The notes: generated from the sequence alone by a model not told the origin. 64,000 nucleotides of DNA from Heloderma charlesbogerti (GCA_026122225.1 JANEZZ010002205.1:806001-870000), one strand, 5' to 3'; shown: positions 9,979 through 22,092, numbered from the stretch's first letter. Made by a program: numbers and translations.

Positions 9979-10665
9979 TAGCACTGCGCTGAAAATGTGT
10001 GTGTGTGTGTGTTTTACCTTTCTCATTCCATTTGATAGAACAGAAATGGCTTTCAAAAAGAAATTCAAAGGAGGAGAAATTTTGGAGACATTCTCCAGGG
10101 TTGGGTTTGGGGTTCTTGGGCTTACCTTACTCATGAGGTGTCTGAGGAGTGCACATGACTGTCCTGTCTGTCATTGTACAATAATCTCTGTGGCCCCCTG
10201 CAGCCTCCCTGGCTTCCCACACTTCAGTTCAAACCATCATGTGGCCATTCCTCCCATGGGGCTTTTTCAGTTCAGGAAGTGCAGGTGGCCTGGGAGGCTG
10301 CAGAGCCGTGGGAACATGTGTCAGAGAGAGAGAGAGAGAAAACACACACAGCACCCTCAGCCACCTCGCAGTGACTAGGTAAACTCAAAAAGACCACCCA
10401 AAGAAATTCAAAACTGCCTCAGAAAAGTGGAAGCTTCAACACAGCGGATGCTGTTGCCACCTACAGAAGCAGCAAATTAAACTCAAAACCCTCAGGAAAA
10501 AAAGAACAAACCTGTGCTATAACACCTGCCAATAGTGAGCCCTCTCTGTGAGAAACTGTTGGAGAATTTCTCCTCCCCTAGGAGAAATTCAGTGAAATTG
10601 TCCCCAGCATTTCTCTGCCACAAATAGGCTGGAGAATTTTGAGAGGCCCTTTGCACACAGCTCTG
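9979..10665 (-). mobile_element. hAT-like non-autonomous element, family 2
   Basis: The ends read TAGCACTG...CAGCTCTG and are flanked by a perfect 8-bp duplication GTGAATTT (9971-9978 and 10666-10673). The interior matches, inverted, the elements at 54717-55382 and 55707-57054 (shared TCATTGTACAATAATCTCTG, GTGCAGGTGGCCTGGGAGG). It encodes no transposase. The 8-bp duplication and short TAGNGCTG ends point to hAT. Confidence 0.85.
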
Positions 10666-10790
10666 GTGAATTTACAGGTTCTTTTCTCAGCCCAAAGGGC
10701 TGTATAATCCCTGTTACATCCACTGGTAGAGTGCCCTTCTGTGGCTGGCAGCTTAGACCCAATAACAGTTGGCTTTCTCTGCAGATCTTA

Positions 10791-11172
10791 AGAATCATAG
10801 ACTCGTAGGGATGGAAGGGGCCTATAAGACCATCGAGTCCAACCCCCTTATCAATGCAGGAATCCAAGTCAGAGCATCCCTGACAGATGGCTGTCCAGCC
10901 TCATCTTGAATGCCTCCAATGTGAGAGAGCCCACCACCTCCCAAGGGAATGGGCTCCATTGTCATATTGCTCTAACAGTCAGGAAAGGTTTTCCTGGTGT
11001 TCAACTGGAAACTGACTTCCTGTCACTTGAGCCCATTATTCCGTGTCCTGCTCTCTGGGATGATTGAGAAGAGGTCCTGGCCTTCCTCTCTGTGACAACC
11101 TTTCAGGTACTTGAAGAGCGCTCTCCTATCTCCCCTCCATCTTCTCTTCTCAAAGCTAAACATACCCAATTC
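10791..11172 (-). mobile_element. CR1 LINE 3' end
   Basis: This is the CR1 3' UTR and the end of its RT frame, inverted. It begins with the terminal AATCATAGA repeat and GGAAGGGGCCTATAAG and continues into complement of the KLRGD/ LF..IIP region. It is 5'-truncated and adjacent to a second CR1 copy. Confidence 0.85.
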
Positions 11173-11175
11173 ATA

Positions 11176-12092
11176 GAATCATAGAATAGTAGGGTTAGAC
11201 CATCGAGTCCAACCCCCTGTTCAATGCAGGAATCCAAGTCAGAGCTAGGGATGGCAGAGAATTCCTCCATGGATCTCGGGGAGGCTGAATGCCAGTGCAT
11301 TTGGCCCCCTAAAATCTGTGGTGGAATGGCCTGGCCCCCCTGCCCCCCCTGCAGATCCCCCCAGGACGAGACTTACCTGGGGCGGATCTTCCGGGTGGCG
11401 GCAGCTCTGGCGGCGGCTTCGGCAGCGGCGGCGGCAGCTGGTCTTCCAACCAGCTGCCACTGCCGCCATTTGCAGTTTTTGTGGCGGCTATGGCCGCCGC
11501 CATTTGCATTCCTTATTTTGGGCTGTCTTACTCTACGTAAATAATTACGTAGACGAAGACGATGAAAATAAGGGGAACGCAAATAGCGTCCGCTATGCTA
11601 TTTGCATTCCCCTTATTTTCGCCGTCATAGTCTACGTAAATATTTACGTAGATTAAGACGGCCAAAAAGAAGGAACGCAAATGGCGGTGGCCGTAGCCGC
11701 TGCCATTTGCGTACGCGGGGTTTTTTTTGGTTTTTTTTTACCCAGAGCCCTCCACAGCCAGAAATCCGGCTGCGGACGGCTCTGGCCTGGCTGGGCTGGG
11801 CCTGGCCGGCTGCTCCGCGGAGCTGCCGCGGAGCACAGCTGGCCACGGAGGATTCCGGGGGGGAGGCACGGAGTGCCTCCCCCCCGGCCAGGATTCCAGG
11901 GGGAGGGACGGAACGCCTCTCTCCCCATCAGCATAATCCACGAAAGGTAAGTGGTTTTCGTACTTCCCTAGTCAGAGCATCCCTGACAAGTGTCTGTCCA
12001 TTCTTGTCTTGAATGCCTCCAGCGTGGGAGAGCCGACCACCTCCCTAGGTAACTGGTCCCATTGTTGTATTGCTCCAACAGTCAGGAAGTTG
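11176..12092 (-). mobile_element. CR1 LINE 3' end, split by a hAT element
   Basis: The CR1 3' UTR (ATAGAATCATAGAATAGTAGG at the terminus) runs to 11245, is interrupted by the hAT element 11246-11970, and resumes with the duplicated GTCAGAGC at 11971 (ATCCCTGACAAGTG, CTTGAATGCCTCCAG). It is non-coding. Confidence 0.85.
11246..11970 (+). mobile_element. hAT-like palindrome-module element, family 1
   Basis: The 725-bp element is flanked by a perfect 8-bp duplication GTCAGAGC (11238-11245 and 11971-11978) and has ends TAGGGATGG...TTCCCTA. The left end carries module A (AGAATTCC..ATGGATCTCGGGGAGGC). The right end carries module C (complement of TACGAAAACCACTTACC..). The core is a chain of short palindromes: CTACGTAAATAATTACGTAG, TACGTAAATATTTACGTA and flanking AAATGGCG/CGCCATTT arms. 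No open frame resembles a transposase. Confidence 0.9.
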
Positions 12093-13194
12093 TCTCAGGA
12101 TCCTCCTCTCATGCATTGAAAGAGCACATGAGGAGGGCCACGGAGCCATGTAGACTAGAAACACCCCCACCCCCGTTGCGTGCCAGCCCGGGCCATTTCT
12201 CTAGCCATCATTCCTCGTAGCAGAAACACATCCATACCATCTACATCTTCACATTCTGTGGGAAAGGGCTTTCCATGTGCGCTGAGGTGCTTGATTCACA
12301 TGGAGAGCTCTTTCCCATTTGCTTCTGAATATACAGATGGCAGGGAAGCTTTTCTGCGGTGGGTATCTGGGGGCGTGGTGATGGTGGTGTTGTGTGTAGG
12401 TGTGTGTATGAGGGTGGCTAGTCTGCATGGCCCCATGACACCCCTCACAAATTCTCTCAATGCATGGGGGTGGGCATGCTCATGTGAATCTCCCTCATCA
12501 GATCAATATGTGGAGGTCAGGGGAAGGACCATCAGACATAATCCCTCCTCTGTGTGTTGATCTAGCCATCTGTATAGGCAAGGACAAACTTCCCTGGTGT
12601 TGGGGTGGGGCGTGTCCACCCATGCTTGGGTCTTATCCAGCAGCCGCCCCTCAAATCTTAGCTGAAGTGTGAACAAAGGCATTCAGGGGCAGTCCTAAGC
12701 TTTCCAAGTATGGGCTGAGCTTTTGGGGGTGGGGAACACAAAGAGTGCATTATCACCGGGTTTATGCTCTTAGCAGCATGAACGCGGCGATTATTTTAAG
12801 TGACAAACTTCTAAAGTCCTAATGGAGAGAGCCGTCCACTAATCTCCTGCTCAGGTCAAGGCTTTAGTGAGCAGGGTTACAACACAATGATTTCTTTTGC
12901 AATCTCTGAATTACATCTGGGTGAAGGGGAAGTGATGTTGTAATCAGGTCTTGTTCGTTTCGCTGCGTTAGGCAGGTCTTTAACAAGGGCTATTCCTCCC
13001 TCCTCCTAAAGCTACTTTTTCTGCCAAGCATTCCTCTGATTCCCTTTTCTAGCATTTCTCACCAAGGACTGGACATCTGGACAATTGCACAAGGTATAAC
13101 GAAGAAAACAAGTTCTACAAGTCCCCCTGCCTCTCTCTCTTGACCCCAGAGGTGTGGGCAAAGTGGAGGTTGTGGCATCCAATTTTACATGAGG
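12093..13194. other. Unassigned intergenic stretch
   Basis: No gene, RNA or confidently named repeat was recognised in this 1.1 kb. Confidence 0.45.
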
Positions 13195-13316
13195 AAAAAA
13201 AAGGGCTTTTTAAGGTGTGCAGCTTGCTCTTTAGACCTTACGGTTTTAAAACATTGTGAACCGCCCAGAGAGCTTCGGCTATTGGGTGGTATAGAAATGA
13301 AATAAATAAATAAAAC
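13195..13316 (+). mobile_element. L2-type LINE 3' terminus
   Basis: The text CATTGTGAACCGCCCAGAG followed by CTTCGGCTATTGGGTGG and an AAATAAATAAATAAA tail is a recurring LINE 3' end in this window (also 24129-24225, 58137-58187 and, inverted, 57538-57600, where it caps an L2 copy). Confidence 0.65.
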
Positions 13317-14186
13317 ATTCATGTTTTTTGGCATGGTAAAACCATGCTGCATCACATCTATTTGAATCCCCTGGTATCAGATGTACAGCTGCAGTTGGGA
13401 TGAATTGGAGGCCATTATGGTCAGAAAAGCAACCTATAAATCAACAACAGCGCAGTAATCTCAAAGTAATAATAAAATCATCTCAAACTGGCCTTGAGTC
13501 GCCATAAACAGTAACATCCTTTTCAAGGTTGTGGCTGTCTGCTTCGATGCCGCACAAGGAGAGCATGGAAGCCCAACTGGGCATCTTCCATCACACTATG
13601 TGTAGACTGCTAGATAGTTGCAAGACTGAATCCTACCATTCCCCCCACCCTCCAAAAAAATAATACTGTGGGGACCATTTCAATGTAGCTGTTGGGAGGG
13701 AACCCGGTGTGTTTTATTTCAGCAAATGTTGAGAAGCAAAGATTACCCCAAATCTCTTGCAATCCACCATACTGGGGATCCCTCTAGTGGTGACTGGTGG
13801 CTTGTGCTGCAATTGTAGCTTTGATCACTACGGGCCTGTTTCCAACATTACATTTCTTTCTAGGTTGGGAGCTGCTTTATTCCTGGTCATACTATTTCTC
13901 CATCTAGCCTAGGATTGTTTACTCTGATTGACAGTAGCTCTCTGGCATTTCAGGCAGAGATCTTTGCTATCACCTGCTACCTGACCCCTTTTAAACTGGA
14001 GATACCATGGACTGAGCAAAGGATATTCTGCATATGAAGCATTAGCTCCACCACGGACCTATGCTCGCTCCTGAGAAGATGCCTTATATTGAATCCAATC
14101 ATTAGGATATTTAGCTCACTACTATGTACTCTTTGGGAGCAGTTCTCCAGTCTCCAGGGCAGGGTTGGAGACTTTTGGGAGTTGTG
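13317..14186. other. Unassigned intergenic stretch
   Basis: Nothing recognisable apart from possible eroded repeats. It contains no exon with plausible splice sites and homology. Confidence 0.4.
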
Positions 14187-14230
14187 CATATGTGGTGTGT
14201 GTGTGTGTGTGTGTGTATGCGTGTGTGCGT
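14187..14230. repeat. (GT)n microsatellite
   Basis: A GT run with GC interruptions. Confidence 0.9.
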
Positions 14231-14278
14231 GCGTGCATTCACCCCCTGGAACATCCTGGGGGCCACGCACTGGCCTTG

Positions 14279-14690
14279 TAGGGATGTCGGAGAAATCTGC
14301 AGCAAAATCAAATGAGTTTACATTCTATGAATCTGACCCACGGATTCCACAGCAGTCCAGCTTTTCCTGCGCTGCATGGAATTTTTTTTTAAAAAAAAAA
14401 ACTTTCCGGAATTTGACACAAACTTAGTCGTAAAAAAAGACGTGAAATTAAAAAGCACTGGCCCTAAAATGCACATTTTCCCCCTAGGCTAAAGCATGAA
14501 AAATGAGCATTTGGGGGAGATTTGTGGAGGGGTGGGGGGATTTGCACATTTCCATGAGTGCAAATTTGCGCAAATGTGAATTTGTGCAAATTTGGGAAAT
14601 TGGGAAAACATCTGTTCCTGCCAATGAGCGGGATGATGGAATGAAAGGCTTCTGGCAATCTTTTTTGTTCCAGCAGGCCTTTGTGAATAG
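14279..14690. mobile_element. MITE with TAGGGATGTCGGAGAA end
   Basis: The left end TAGGGATGTCGGAGAAATC and the interior (AAAATGCACATTTTCCCC, AAATGTGAATTTGTGCAAA) match the repeat at 48306-48716 and, partly inverted, 29045-29387. I could not confirm a target duplication, so the right border is approximate. Confidence 0.55.
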
Positions 14691-14925
14691 ATAGTATGGA
14701 CCGGTGAGAGAATGTGATGGATTGGTACTATTGTTTATATTTTTTTTTAAAAAGTGATATTTTATACAATTCTAATATTATTGATGATTTAACTATATTT
14801 TTTAACTCCTGTCTATTTTGATTTATATGTTTTAACTGTATAAGTTTTTAATGATGTAAAGCCACCTTGAGTCCCAGTATTGGGGGAAAAGGCGGGATAT
14901 TATCATCATGATATCCCGCTGGAAG

Positions 14926-15716
14926 AAATATTAACAATCTCAGATATGCAGATGATACCACTTCGATGGCTGAAAGCGAGGAGGAGCTGAGGAACCTCAT
15001 GACGAAGGTGAAAGAAGAAAGTGCAAAAGCCGGGTGGCAGTTAAACCTCAAGAAACCAAGATTATGGCAACCAGCTTGATTGATAACTGGCAAATAGAGG
15101 GAGAAAACGTGGAGGCAGGTGCAGACTTTGTCTTTCTAGGCGCAAAGATTATTGCAGATGCTGACTGCAGCCAGGAAATCAGAAGACGTTTAGTTCTTGG
15201 GAGGAGAGCAATGACAAATCTTGATAAAATAGTTAAGAGCAGAGACATCACACTGACAACAAAGGTCCGCATAGTTCAAGCAATGGTATTCCCCGTAGTA
15301 ACCTATGGCTGCGAGAGCTGGACCATAAGGAAGGCTGAGCGAAGGAAGATCGATGCTTGTGAACTGTGGTGCTGGAGGAAAATTCTGAGAGTGCCTTGGA
15401 CTGCAAGAAGATCCAACCAGTCCACACTCCAGGAAATAAAGCCAGACTGCTCACTTGAGGGAATGATCTTAAAGGCAAAGCTGAAGTACTTTGGCCACAT
15501 CATGAGAAGACAGGACACCCTGGAGAAGATGCCAAGGCTAGGGAAAGTGGAAGGCCAAAGGAAGAGGGGCCGACCAAGGGCAAGATGGATGGATGATATT
15601 CTGGAGGTGACGGACTCGACCTTGGGGGAGCTGAGGGTGGCAACGGCCAACAGGAAGCTCTGGTGTGGGCTGGTCCATGAAGTCACAAAGAGTCGGAAGC
15701 GACTGAATGAATAAAC
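14926..15716 (+). pseudogene. RTE-type LINE, 3' part of reverse transcriptase
   Basis: The frame encodes RT motif YADDT (about 14943-14957) and then, after a frameshift near 15040-15055, a 226-codon frame with DADCSQEIRRRL, RDITLTTKVRIVQAMVF, TYGCESW and WTARRSNQ to the natural end KSRKRLNE and an AACAACAAC tail. It is a BovB-related RTE subfamily distinct from the BovB copies at 30 kb and 42 kb, and the same subfamily as 20798-21928. It lacks the endonuclease and N-terminal RT. Confidence 0.85.
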
Positions 15717-15720
15717 AACA

Positions 15721-16474
15721 ACAATCGTCATCATCAAAATGAAGATGGAATGGATTTTACAGATTCCATACATCCCTTCTCCCCTCCCACCAAATTTGCT
15801 GCAGCACCAGCGACAATGCTCCCAACTATTTTAGAAGGAAACAAGGCGTGTGGAGAGCTGTTCAATTCGGTATCACAAACATTCCACATGGACTCAGTGT
15901 CCACTGCCGACAAAAAGATTTCTGCAGTCTTGGTGGTATCACTTAAAGATGGATTTGGGAAATGAAAACCATTCTCGCCCACTTTGTATGGTGCTACCCT
16001 TCGCACCTTGGAGAGCTCCTTTAGAGTTCTGACTGAAACCTGGAGCAGATTCGCCACCCCACTGACATTGCAGCTACCAGCCTCCACTGGTAAAATGGTT
16101 TGTGTCGGGCTCAGGCTCAACACCCCTAGAGCTGGTGCATGAGGTGTAAGCATGCACACTGTGCAAATGATGCCTACAAAAATTCTGTCTTTACTCAAAA
16201 TAATTCTGGCATCCAGGCTAAATGTCTGCCTTTTCCACAAACAATTCCAGAAACAGGCCCAGAATTTGAAACGCCACTTTCATCCAGAGTATCTGGTCTC
16301 GTATTTTTCACTCTCTCTCTCTAGGACTTATGTGGCTGGTAACTCTGCATGCAACAATGGTGCATTGGTGGGGCTCTTGTGTCAGAGAGTCATGGAGTAT
16401 GAATGTAACGTATATTGTTGATAAGAAGTCACTGTATTTATAAGAGTGCTATTCATAACAATCTGTGTATTTTA
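15721..16474. other. Unassigned stretch with a repeat related to 5504-5684
   Basis: 15790-16105 shares CTCCTTTAGAGTTCTG and CAGCTACCAGCCTCC-type text with the foldback element at 5504-5684. Nothing else is recognised. Confidence 0.4.
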
Positions 16475-16838
16475 AGAAGAGAAGACTGAGGGGAGATATG
16501 ATAGCGCTCTTCACATACTTGAAAGGTTGTCGCAGTGAGGAAGGCCAGGATCTCTTCTCGATCATCCCACAGTGCAGGACATGGAATCATGGGCTCAAGT
16601 GACAGGAAGCCAGGTTCCGGCTGAACATCAGGAAAAACTTCCTGACTGTAAGAGCAATACGACATTGGAACCCATTACCTAGGGAGGCGGTGGGCTCTCC
16701 CTCACTGGAGGCATTCAAGATGAGGCTGGACGGCCATTTGTCAGGGATGCTCTGACTTGGATTCCTGCATTGAGCAGGGGGTTGGACCCGATGGCCTTGT
16801 AGGCCCCTTCCAACCCTACTATTCTATGATTCTATGAG
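16475..16838 (+). mobile_element. CR1 LINE 3' end
   Basis: This is the last RT codons plus the 3' UTR of CR1 (AAGAGAAGACTGAGGGGAGA, then GATGGCCTTGTAGGCCCC, ending CTATTCTATGATTCTATGA). It is 5'-truncated. Confidence 0.88.
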
Positions 16839-17395
16839 ATTTGTAACAGATGTGATTCATTCTGTGTGTGTTGTGAGATAACTGGAGACCTGGAAAGAGG
16901 TCACATTCATTATCTCACATTCTGTTCTTCAGAATGAGGAACAAATGCTTGCACAAGTAGGTCGGTTAATTCTTAGAAGTAAAAAACCCATTATGTCACG
17001 GGGAGACATCTTCCTTAAGGTGCTTCTGAAGTCAGTCGTAAACCTGGCTGCATTAAAAAGAGGCCCTTTCAATGTCATGAGCAGAAGCCACGACTAAGTC
17101 CCAAAAGGCCAAGATGCACAGATGTGCATTTCAGATAAAAGAAACAGCTATCCTAGCTGTTGCTAGGATAGAGGGAACAGCTAGGAGTGCTGGTATGAGC
17201 AGGTCTGACACTTAGGATGAGGTTATCAACATTGGGGTTAGAAAAGGCAAGGGTTTGGTCTGTTTAGGAGGGAGTTCCTGGGAGAATGAGGAGCCCCCCA
17301 AACATGGTTACCTAAGCTCTGCTAACTATGTTTGCCAGACAGGTAACTATAAGATCTTAATGATGATGGCTTTGTTGGTTGGAAGAGAACTTGGA

Positions 17396-17580
17396 GGGAG
17401 CAATCCTACGGCCGCTACTCAGCAGCTTCCCCTGCTCCGAGGTCCCACAGCTAGACAGCCAATTTTGGCTGTCTAGCTGTAAATGCAGGGTGGCTGAAGC
17501 GCGGAGGGGATGATCCTCTCTGCGCTTCTCCTGCCCTGTGTTGGATAGGCGGCCGCCTACCCCAATAGGATTGCGCCCTA
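17396..17580. mobile_element. MITE-like inverted-end repeat
   Basis: The left end GGGAGCAATCCTACGGCCGC and right end GCGGCCGCCTA..AATAGGATTGCGCCC are inverted copies. An internal palindrome AGCTAGACAGCCAA/TTGGCTGTCTAGCT lies at about 17450-17480. The ends resemble those at 4608-4740 and 24320-24771. Confidence 0.5.
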
Positions 17581-18076
17581 ATTTTACTAAGAAATATGCT
17601 GGCTACACTTTCTGTTATGCACCTCATAATCCTAATTGCATTATAGGTAGTAATGTGTTTTGCTTGTTTTATCCTTCCAGAGTTTTGTTATTCTCTAATA
17701 CTGTTTGAGCAATAAATGTATATTTTGTGGTGCCACGTCATGCTATTTGGCTTGAGAAGTGTTTCAGGGACCACAGCTCATATAAATTAATTCGTGGAGC
17801 CCCAAACACTCAGCTGAGATTTACACATCTGTCCCTATAGCCGCTGTTTTCTTTCTTGGTCAGGTGAGTCACGGACACACTTGTTCAAGGGAGAGAAGCG
17901 AGCTAGTCGGATGGAGGGGGAATGGGTCTGCCATCTCAGGAGTCGGGCATTTCTGCCTTCCACGCCCAATGATGGCTAATATGGACCACTGCAGCTGTGG
18001 ACCAGCCGTAGGTTTAGTTTGGCAGCATGCTGGATATTCCTTCAGTCTTTAAAGTGAGGGGCGAGCCATTTGCGGC

Positions 18077-18188
18077 CTTCTAGTGTTTGGGCCTGCAATT
18101 CACACTGTCCCTCACCACTGGCTATGCTGGCTAGGGCTGATGGGAGTTGTAGTCCAAAACATCTGGAAGGACACAAGTAACCTACCCA
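18077..18188. mobile_element. Small palindromic MITE, degraded
   Basis: It contains GATGGGAGTTGTAGTCC and AAAACATCTGGAAGG, the right arm of the family seen intact at 25326-25451. Confidence 0.5.
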
Positions 18189-18254
18189 GACTTTAGGACG
18201 TTCCTTCAGCCTTCAGGGGTGGGCAGCCTTTTTGCTCATCCCCCCTTCACACAT

Positions 18255-18347
18255 TCTCTCTCTCTCTCACACACACACACACCACCACCACCACCACCAC
18301 CACCACCACCTCCCCCCCTCTCTCTCACACACACACCTCTTCACCTG

Positions 18348-18391
<44 letters not shown>

Positions 18392-18403
18392 ACTTCACCC
18401 CCC

Positions 18404-18446
<43 letters not shown>
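18255..18446. repeat. Compound CT/CA/CCA microsatellite
   Basis: Runs of (TC)n, (CA)n and (CCA)n alternate over about 190 bp. Open frames here are artefacts. Confidence 0.95.
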
Positions 18447-18447
<1 letters not shown>

Positions 18448-19936
18448 CACCTCCCATTTCCTCATAGGAGGATGGGAATGCACCTCCCCCTACTACACAG
18501 CTGATTGGTGTTGGGGACAGCCGGAATCAACCGGGGAGCAGAGATGTCCGTGGGTTGTCCACACACATTTTAAGCGATATAAGAGGTTTTAAGGATTACG
18601 ACTTAATGACGTGGCAACAAAGTATGGTTTGTTTTCCAACACGGTGTACCCAGTACTCAGCAAAGCTCTTTATTTCTGTACAACGGATCCAGTCCTGTGA
18701 TCTCCATTGCAGCATTTCCCTGAAGAGTACCGGAGTGTCATGAGCACACCAGGAGGTTTTTTGTTGGTTTGTTTGTTTGTTTGGAAATACCTTCTGTGTT
18801 CTTCTTCCCCAACCAGCCTTCTCGACAAAAGATCAGTCATTATGGCATCATCTGATTTCTGCCTGCTTGAATAATTGTCTGTTACTTCTCCTTTTTGGGT
18901 GGGTGGGGGCGTTATTAGCAGGACTTATTGCCTTAGGGAACACTGGCGTGTTTGACGCTGCTCCCTAAACCAAGTGGTCCTTGTTCAGACCAAACACTAG
19001 GCCTGCTGTGCAGTTTCTCCCACCTCCTTGGGACAATTAGCCTGAGGTGAAAATTGTGGTGCCGGGTGGCCTTGCATGGCTCCAGTTCTAAAAAAAACAT
19101 CACAGGGAAACACACAGAAGGGGCTCTGAAGTGCTGCCAGGGCTGCAAAGCCCTCTTTGGCTATAACAGTTGGCCATCCGATCCCCCCAATAATCCGTAT
19201 TCCTTGCGTTCTTGTTTACCTAACCAGCGTTGGCAACTTTGTCCCCAGCCATGGCAGCTGGGCGAACATCTGAGTATAGTGAAAAGGATTCTGGGTATTG
19301 CCAGTTCTGGACAAGCCTGAGTCATGAATGACCTCTTTGTCTTTATCTATCAAGCTCACACCATCCATTTCAAACATTTCCCAGCATTTACCTCACAGTA
19401 AGTTGTGGATGAAATGTAATAAGGCCCTTAACTCCCCCCTGCCCAAACCCCCTATATTGCAGGACCAAGAATCAGTCTGGAAACAGGAGTTATTTCTTGC
19501 AAAGGTATTCAGGGGACAATGTTTACAATACCACAGTTCCATGTTCTCCACCTCTGCTACAAAAAAACTTCCATAGGTTAATTCATTAGTTTAAAATGTC
19601 CAGTTTCTATTTTTGTAGCAATTGTTTTTTATCCATTGCCGGAAGCCGCCTTGCCAAGACATTATTGTTAAATGTGGGATATAAATATTTAAAATAAATA
19701 AACTTGTGTAATGTGTTAGTGCAACTTAGTTCCCCCTGCCCCCATCTGTTCGGATTGTGCAGAGGAACTGGAAAAATCTTTTGTTAGATTTTAAAGGCAC
19801 ACCTAACTCGCTGTGTGATCCCTTTGAATCCCATAGCTGCTCTGGTAGGGTGTTTGCAAATTTCGTCTAAAAATTGAGCATAGGCAATGTTGACTCTGGG
19901 TAGGGTTTCCCTTGCAATATGTTGGAAATGAGGTCA
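18447..19936. other. Unassigned intergenic stretch
   Basis: No exon is recognised. A LINE-type 3' terminus (GAAGCCGCCTTGCCAAGAC, then GTGGGATATAAATATT) lies at about 19640-19703. Confidence 0.4.
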
Positions 19937-19944
19937 CTTACCAT

Positions 19945-20354
19945 TAGGAGTGGATGAATCATTAGTTCCATTTGAATATTTTTAACTGCAAATTCTTTCC
20001 ATCCCATCTAAAATTTCTGAACACACACACACATACACACACAATTGGACTAAAATGCATAAGCCTTTTGATGCAGACTTCTAATGTGTGTATTTTTGCA
20101 TGCAATTTCCCCAAATATATGCATTTGTTTTCTTCTCACAAACTCCCCCCCCCCATACATGCATTTAGAAGTGCTATTTCCCCTTTGGTATACAGTTTCC
20201 CCCAATGTGTGCATTTTTTTAAATACAGAGAACTGCATCACACAATTCTCAGAAGTGCAAACACCAAAGAATAATTGTGTCTGGACATGCAAATTTGGTA
20301 TATTGTTGTTGTTTTTTTTTTAAATGAACTAAACAAAATTCTCACCCATCTGTA
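19945..20354. mobile_element. hAT-like MITE, 410 bp
   Basis: A perfect 8-bp duplication CTTACCAT (19937-19944 and 20355-20362) flanks ends TAGGAGTGGATG and CACCCATCTGTA. The interior is rich in ATGCA/TGCAT motifs and has no coding capacity. Confidence 0.8.
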
Positions 20355-20797
20355 CTTACCATCACTGAAGCTTTGCAAGTGTAGAACATGGATGAATATG
20401 TTAATGTACCCGTTGATTTATTTCAAATATATTTGAGATGCGAAAACCAAGCTGAATGAAAACAGCACTGATTGAATGGATCTCTACAGAGTAGAGTTGT
20501 TGGATGTTGTAGGAAGAAGATCATGCTTGCGTATTAACACACTTGAAAAGAAAACTGGGAGCCTTTCTGTATGAGGCATTGCTTGTGTGCTCGAAATTCC
20601 TCACTCACAGTAGTTTGTGGGTGCTTTGCATGACGTCGTCAGTCTCTAGGGCCTCTCCCATGCTTTACAGGCATTATAGTGTCTTTCTTTTTCCGAATGA
20701 GGAAAGTCTCGTATTTCTGTGAATGGCGGCGTGAAACTCTGGTGTGTTTGTGCAATTCTGTGATACCACAGCACCACCTAGGGTTGGATAATGGAAT

Positions 20798-21928
20798 GTA
20801 TTGGAAGACAGAGAAAGAAAAACCCTGTTTCAGAAAAACATCTATTTCTGTTTTATTGACTATTCTAAAGCCTTTGACTGTGTGGATCATCACAAATTGT
20901 GGCACGTTCTTGGTGGTATGGGGTTACCAAGTCATCTTGTCTGCCTCCTGAGGAATCTATATAATGACCAAGTAGCAACGGTAAGAACAGACCACAGAAC
21001 AACGGGCTGGTTTAAGATTGGGAAAGGAGTACGGCAGGGTTGTATACTCTCACCCTACCTATTCAACCTGTACGCAGAACACATCATGCGATGTGCTGGG
21101 CTTGATGAAGCCAAAGCTGGAGTGAAAATCGCTGGAAGAAACATTAACAATCTCAGATATGCAGACGATACCACTTTGATGGCTGAAAGCGAGGAGGAGC
21201 TGAGGAACCTCATGACGAAGGTGAAAGGAGAAAGTGCAAAAGCTGGGTTGCGGTTAAACCTAAAAAAAACCAAGATTATGGCAACCAGCATGATTGATAA
21301 CTGGCAAATAGAGGGAGAAAATGTGGAGGCAGTGACAGACTTTGTCTTTGTAGGCGCAAAGATTACTGCAGATGCTGACTGCAGCCAGGAAATCAGAAGA
21401 CGTTTACTTCTTGGGAGGAGAGCAATGACGAATCTTGATAAAATAGTTAAGAGCAGAGACATCACACTGACAACAAAGGTCCGCATAGTTCAAGCAATGG
21501 TATTCCCCGTAGTAACCTATGGCTGCGAGAGCTGGACCACAAGGAAGGCTGAGCGAAGGAAGATCGATGCTTGTGAACTGCGGTGCTGGAGGAAAATTCT
21601 GAGAGTGCCTTGGACTGCAAGAAGATCAAACCAGTCAATACTCCAGGAAATAAAGCCAGACTGCTCACTTGAGGGAATGATCTTAAAGGCAAAACTGAAG
21701 TACTTTGGCCACATCATGAGAAGACAGGACACCCTGGAGAAGATGCCGAGGCTAGGGAAAGTGGAAGGCCAAAGGAAGAGGGGCCGACCAAGGACAAGAT
21801 GGATGGATGATATTCTGGAGGTGACGGACTCGACCTAGGGGGAGCTGGGGGTGGCGACGGCCGACAGGGAGCTCTGGCATGGGCTGGTCCATGAAGTCAC
21901 GAAGAGTCGGAAGCGACTGACCAAATAA
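20798..21928 (+). pseudogene. RTE-type LINE, C-terminal RT half
   Basis: One frame runs from about 20801 with FIDYSKAFDCVDHHKLW (palm), RQGCILSPYLFNLYAE, RYADDTTLMAESEEEL (catalytic YADD at 21157-21172) and TYGCESW to a nonsense TAG at 21836-21838. In the same frame it continues past that stop to a natural end KSRKRLTK with TAA near 21928 and an AACAACAACAA tail. Apart from that one stop the half-RT is intact, so the insertion is fairly young. Endonuclease and N-terminal RT are missing. Confidence 0.9.
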
Positions 21929-21946
21929 ACAACAACAACAATTGGC

Positions 21947-22052
21947 AATTCGGTCTCTAGTTCCTCTGCCTTTTCTAAACCCAGCTTGTACATCTGGCAA
22001 TTCTTGTTCCATGAATTGCTGGAGTCTACCTTGCAAGATCTTGAGCATTACC
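21947..22052 (-). pseudogene. Inverted RTE fragment abutting the RTE tail
   Basis: The minus strand encodes VMLKILQGRLQQFMEQELPD and then GFRKGRGTRDRIAN, the RT segment lying just upstream of where the plus-strand copy 20798-21928 begins. It starts about 16 bp beyond that copy's tail, in opposite orientation. Confidence 0.75.
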
Positions 22053-22092
22053 TAACTGGCATGTGAAATAAAGGAAACAAATTGCCCACCCC

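Noticed and set aside
21055..21486. 143-codon minus-strand frame
   Set aside because: It is the antisense shadow of the RTE reverse transcriptase.
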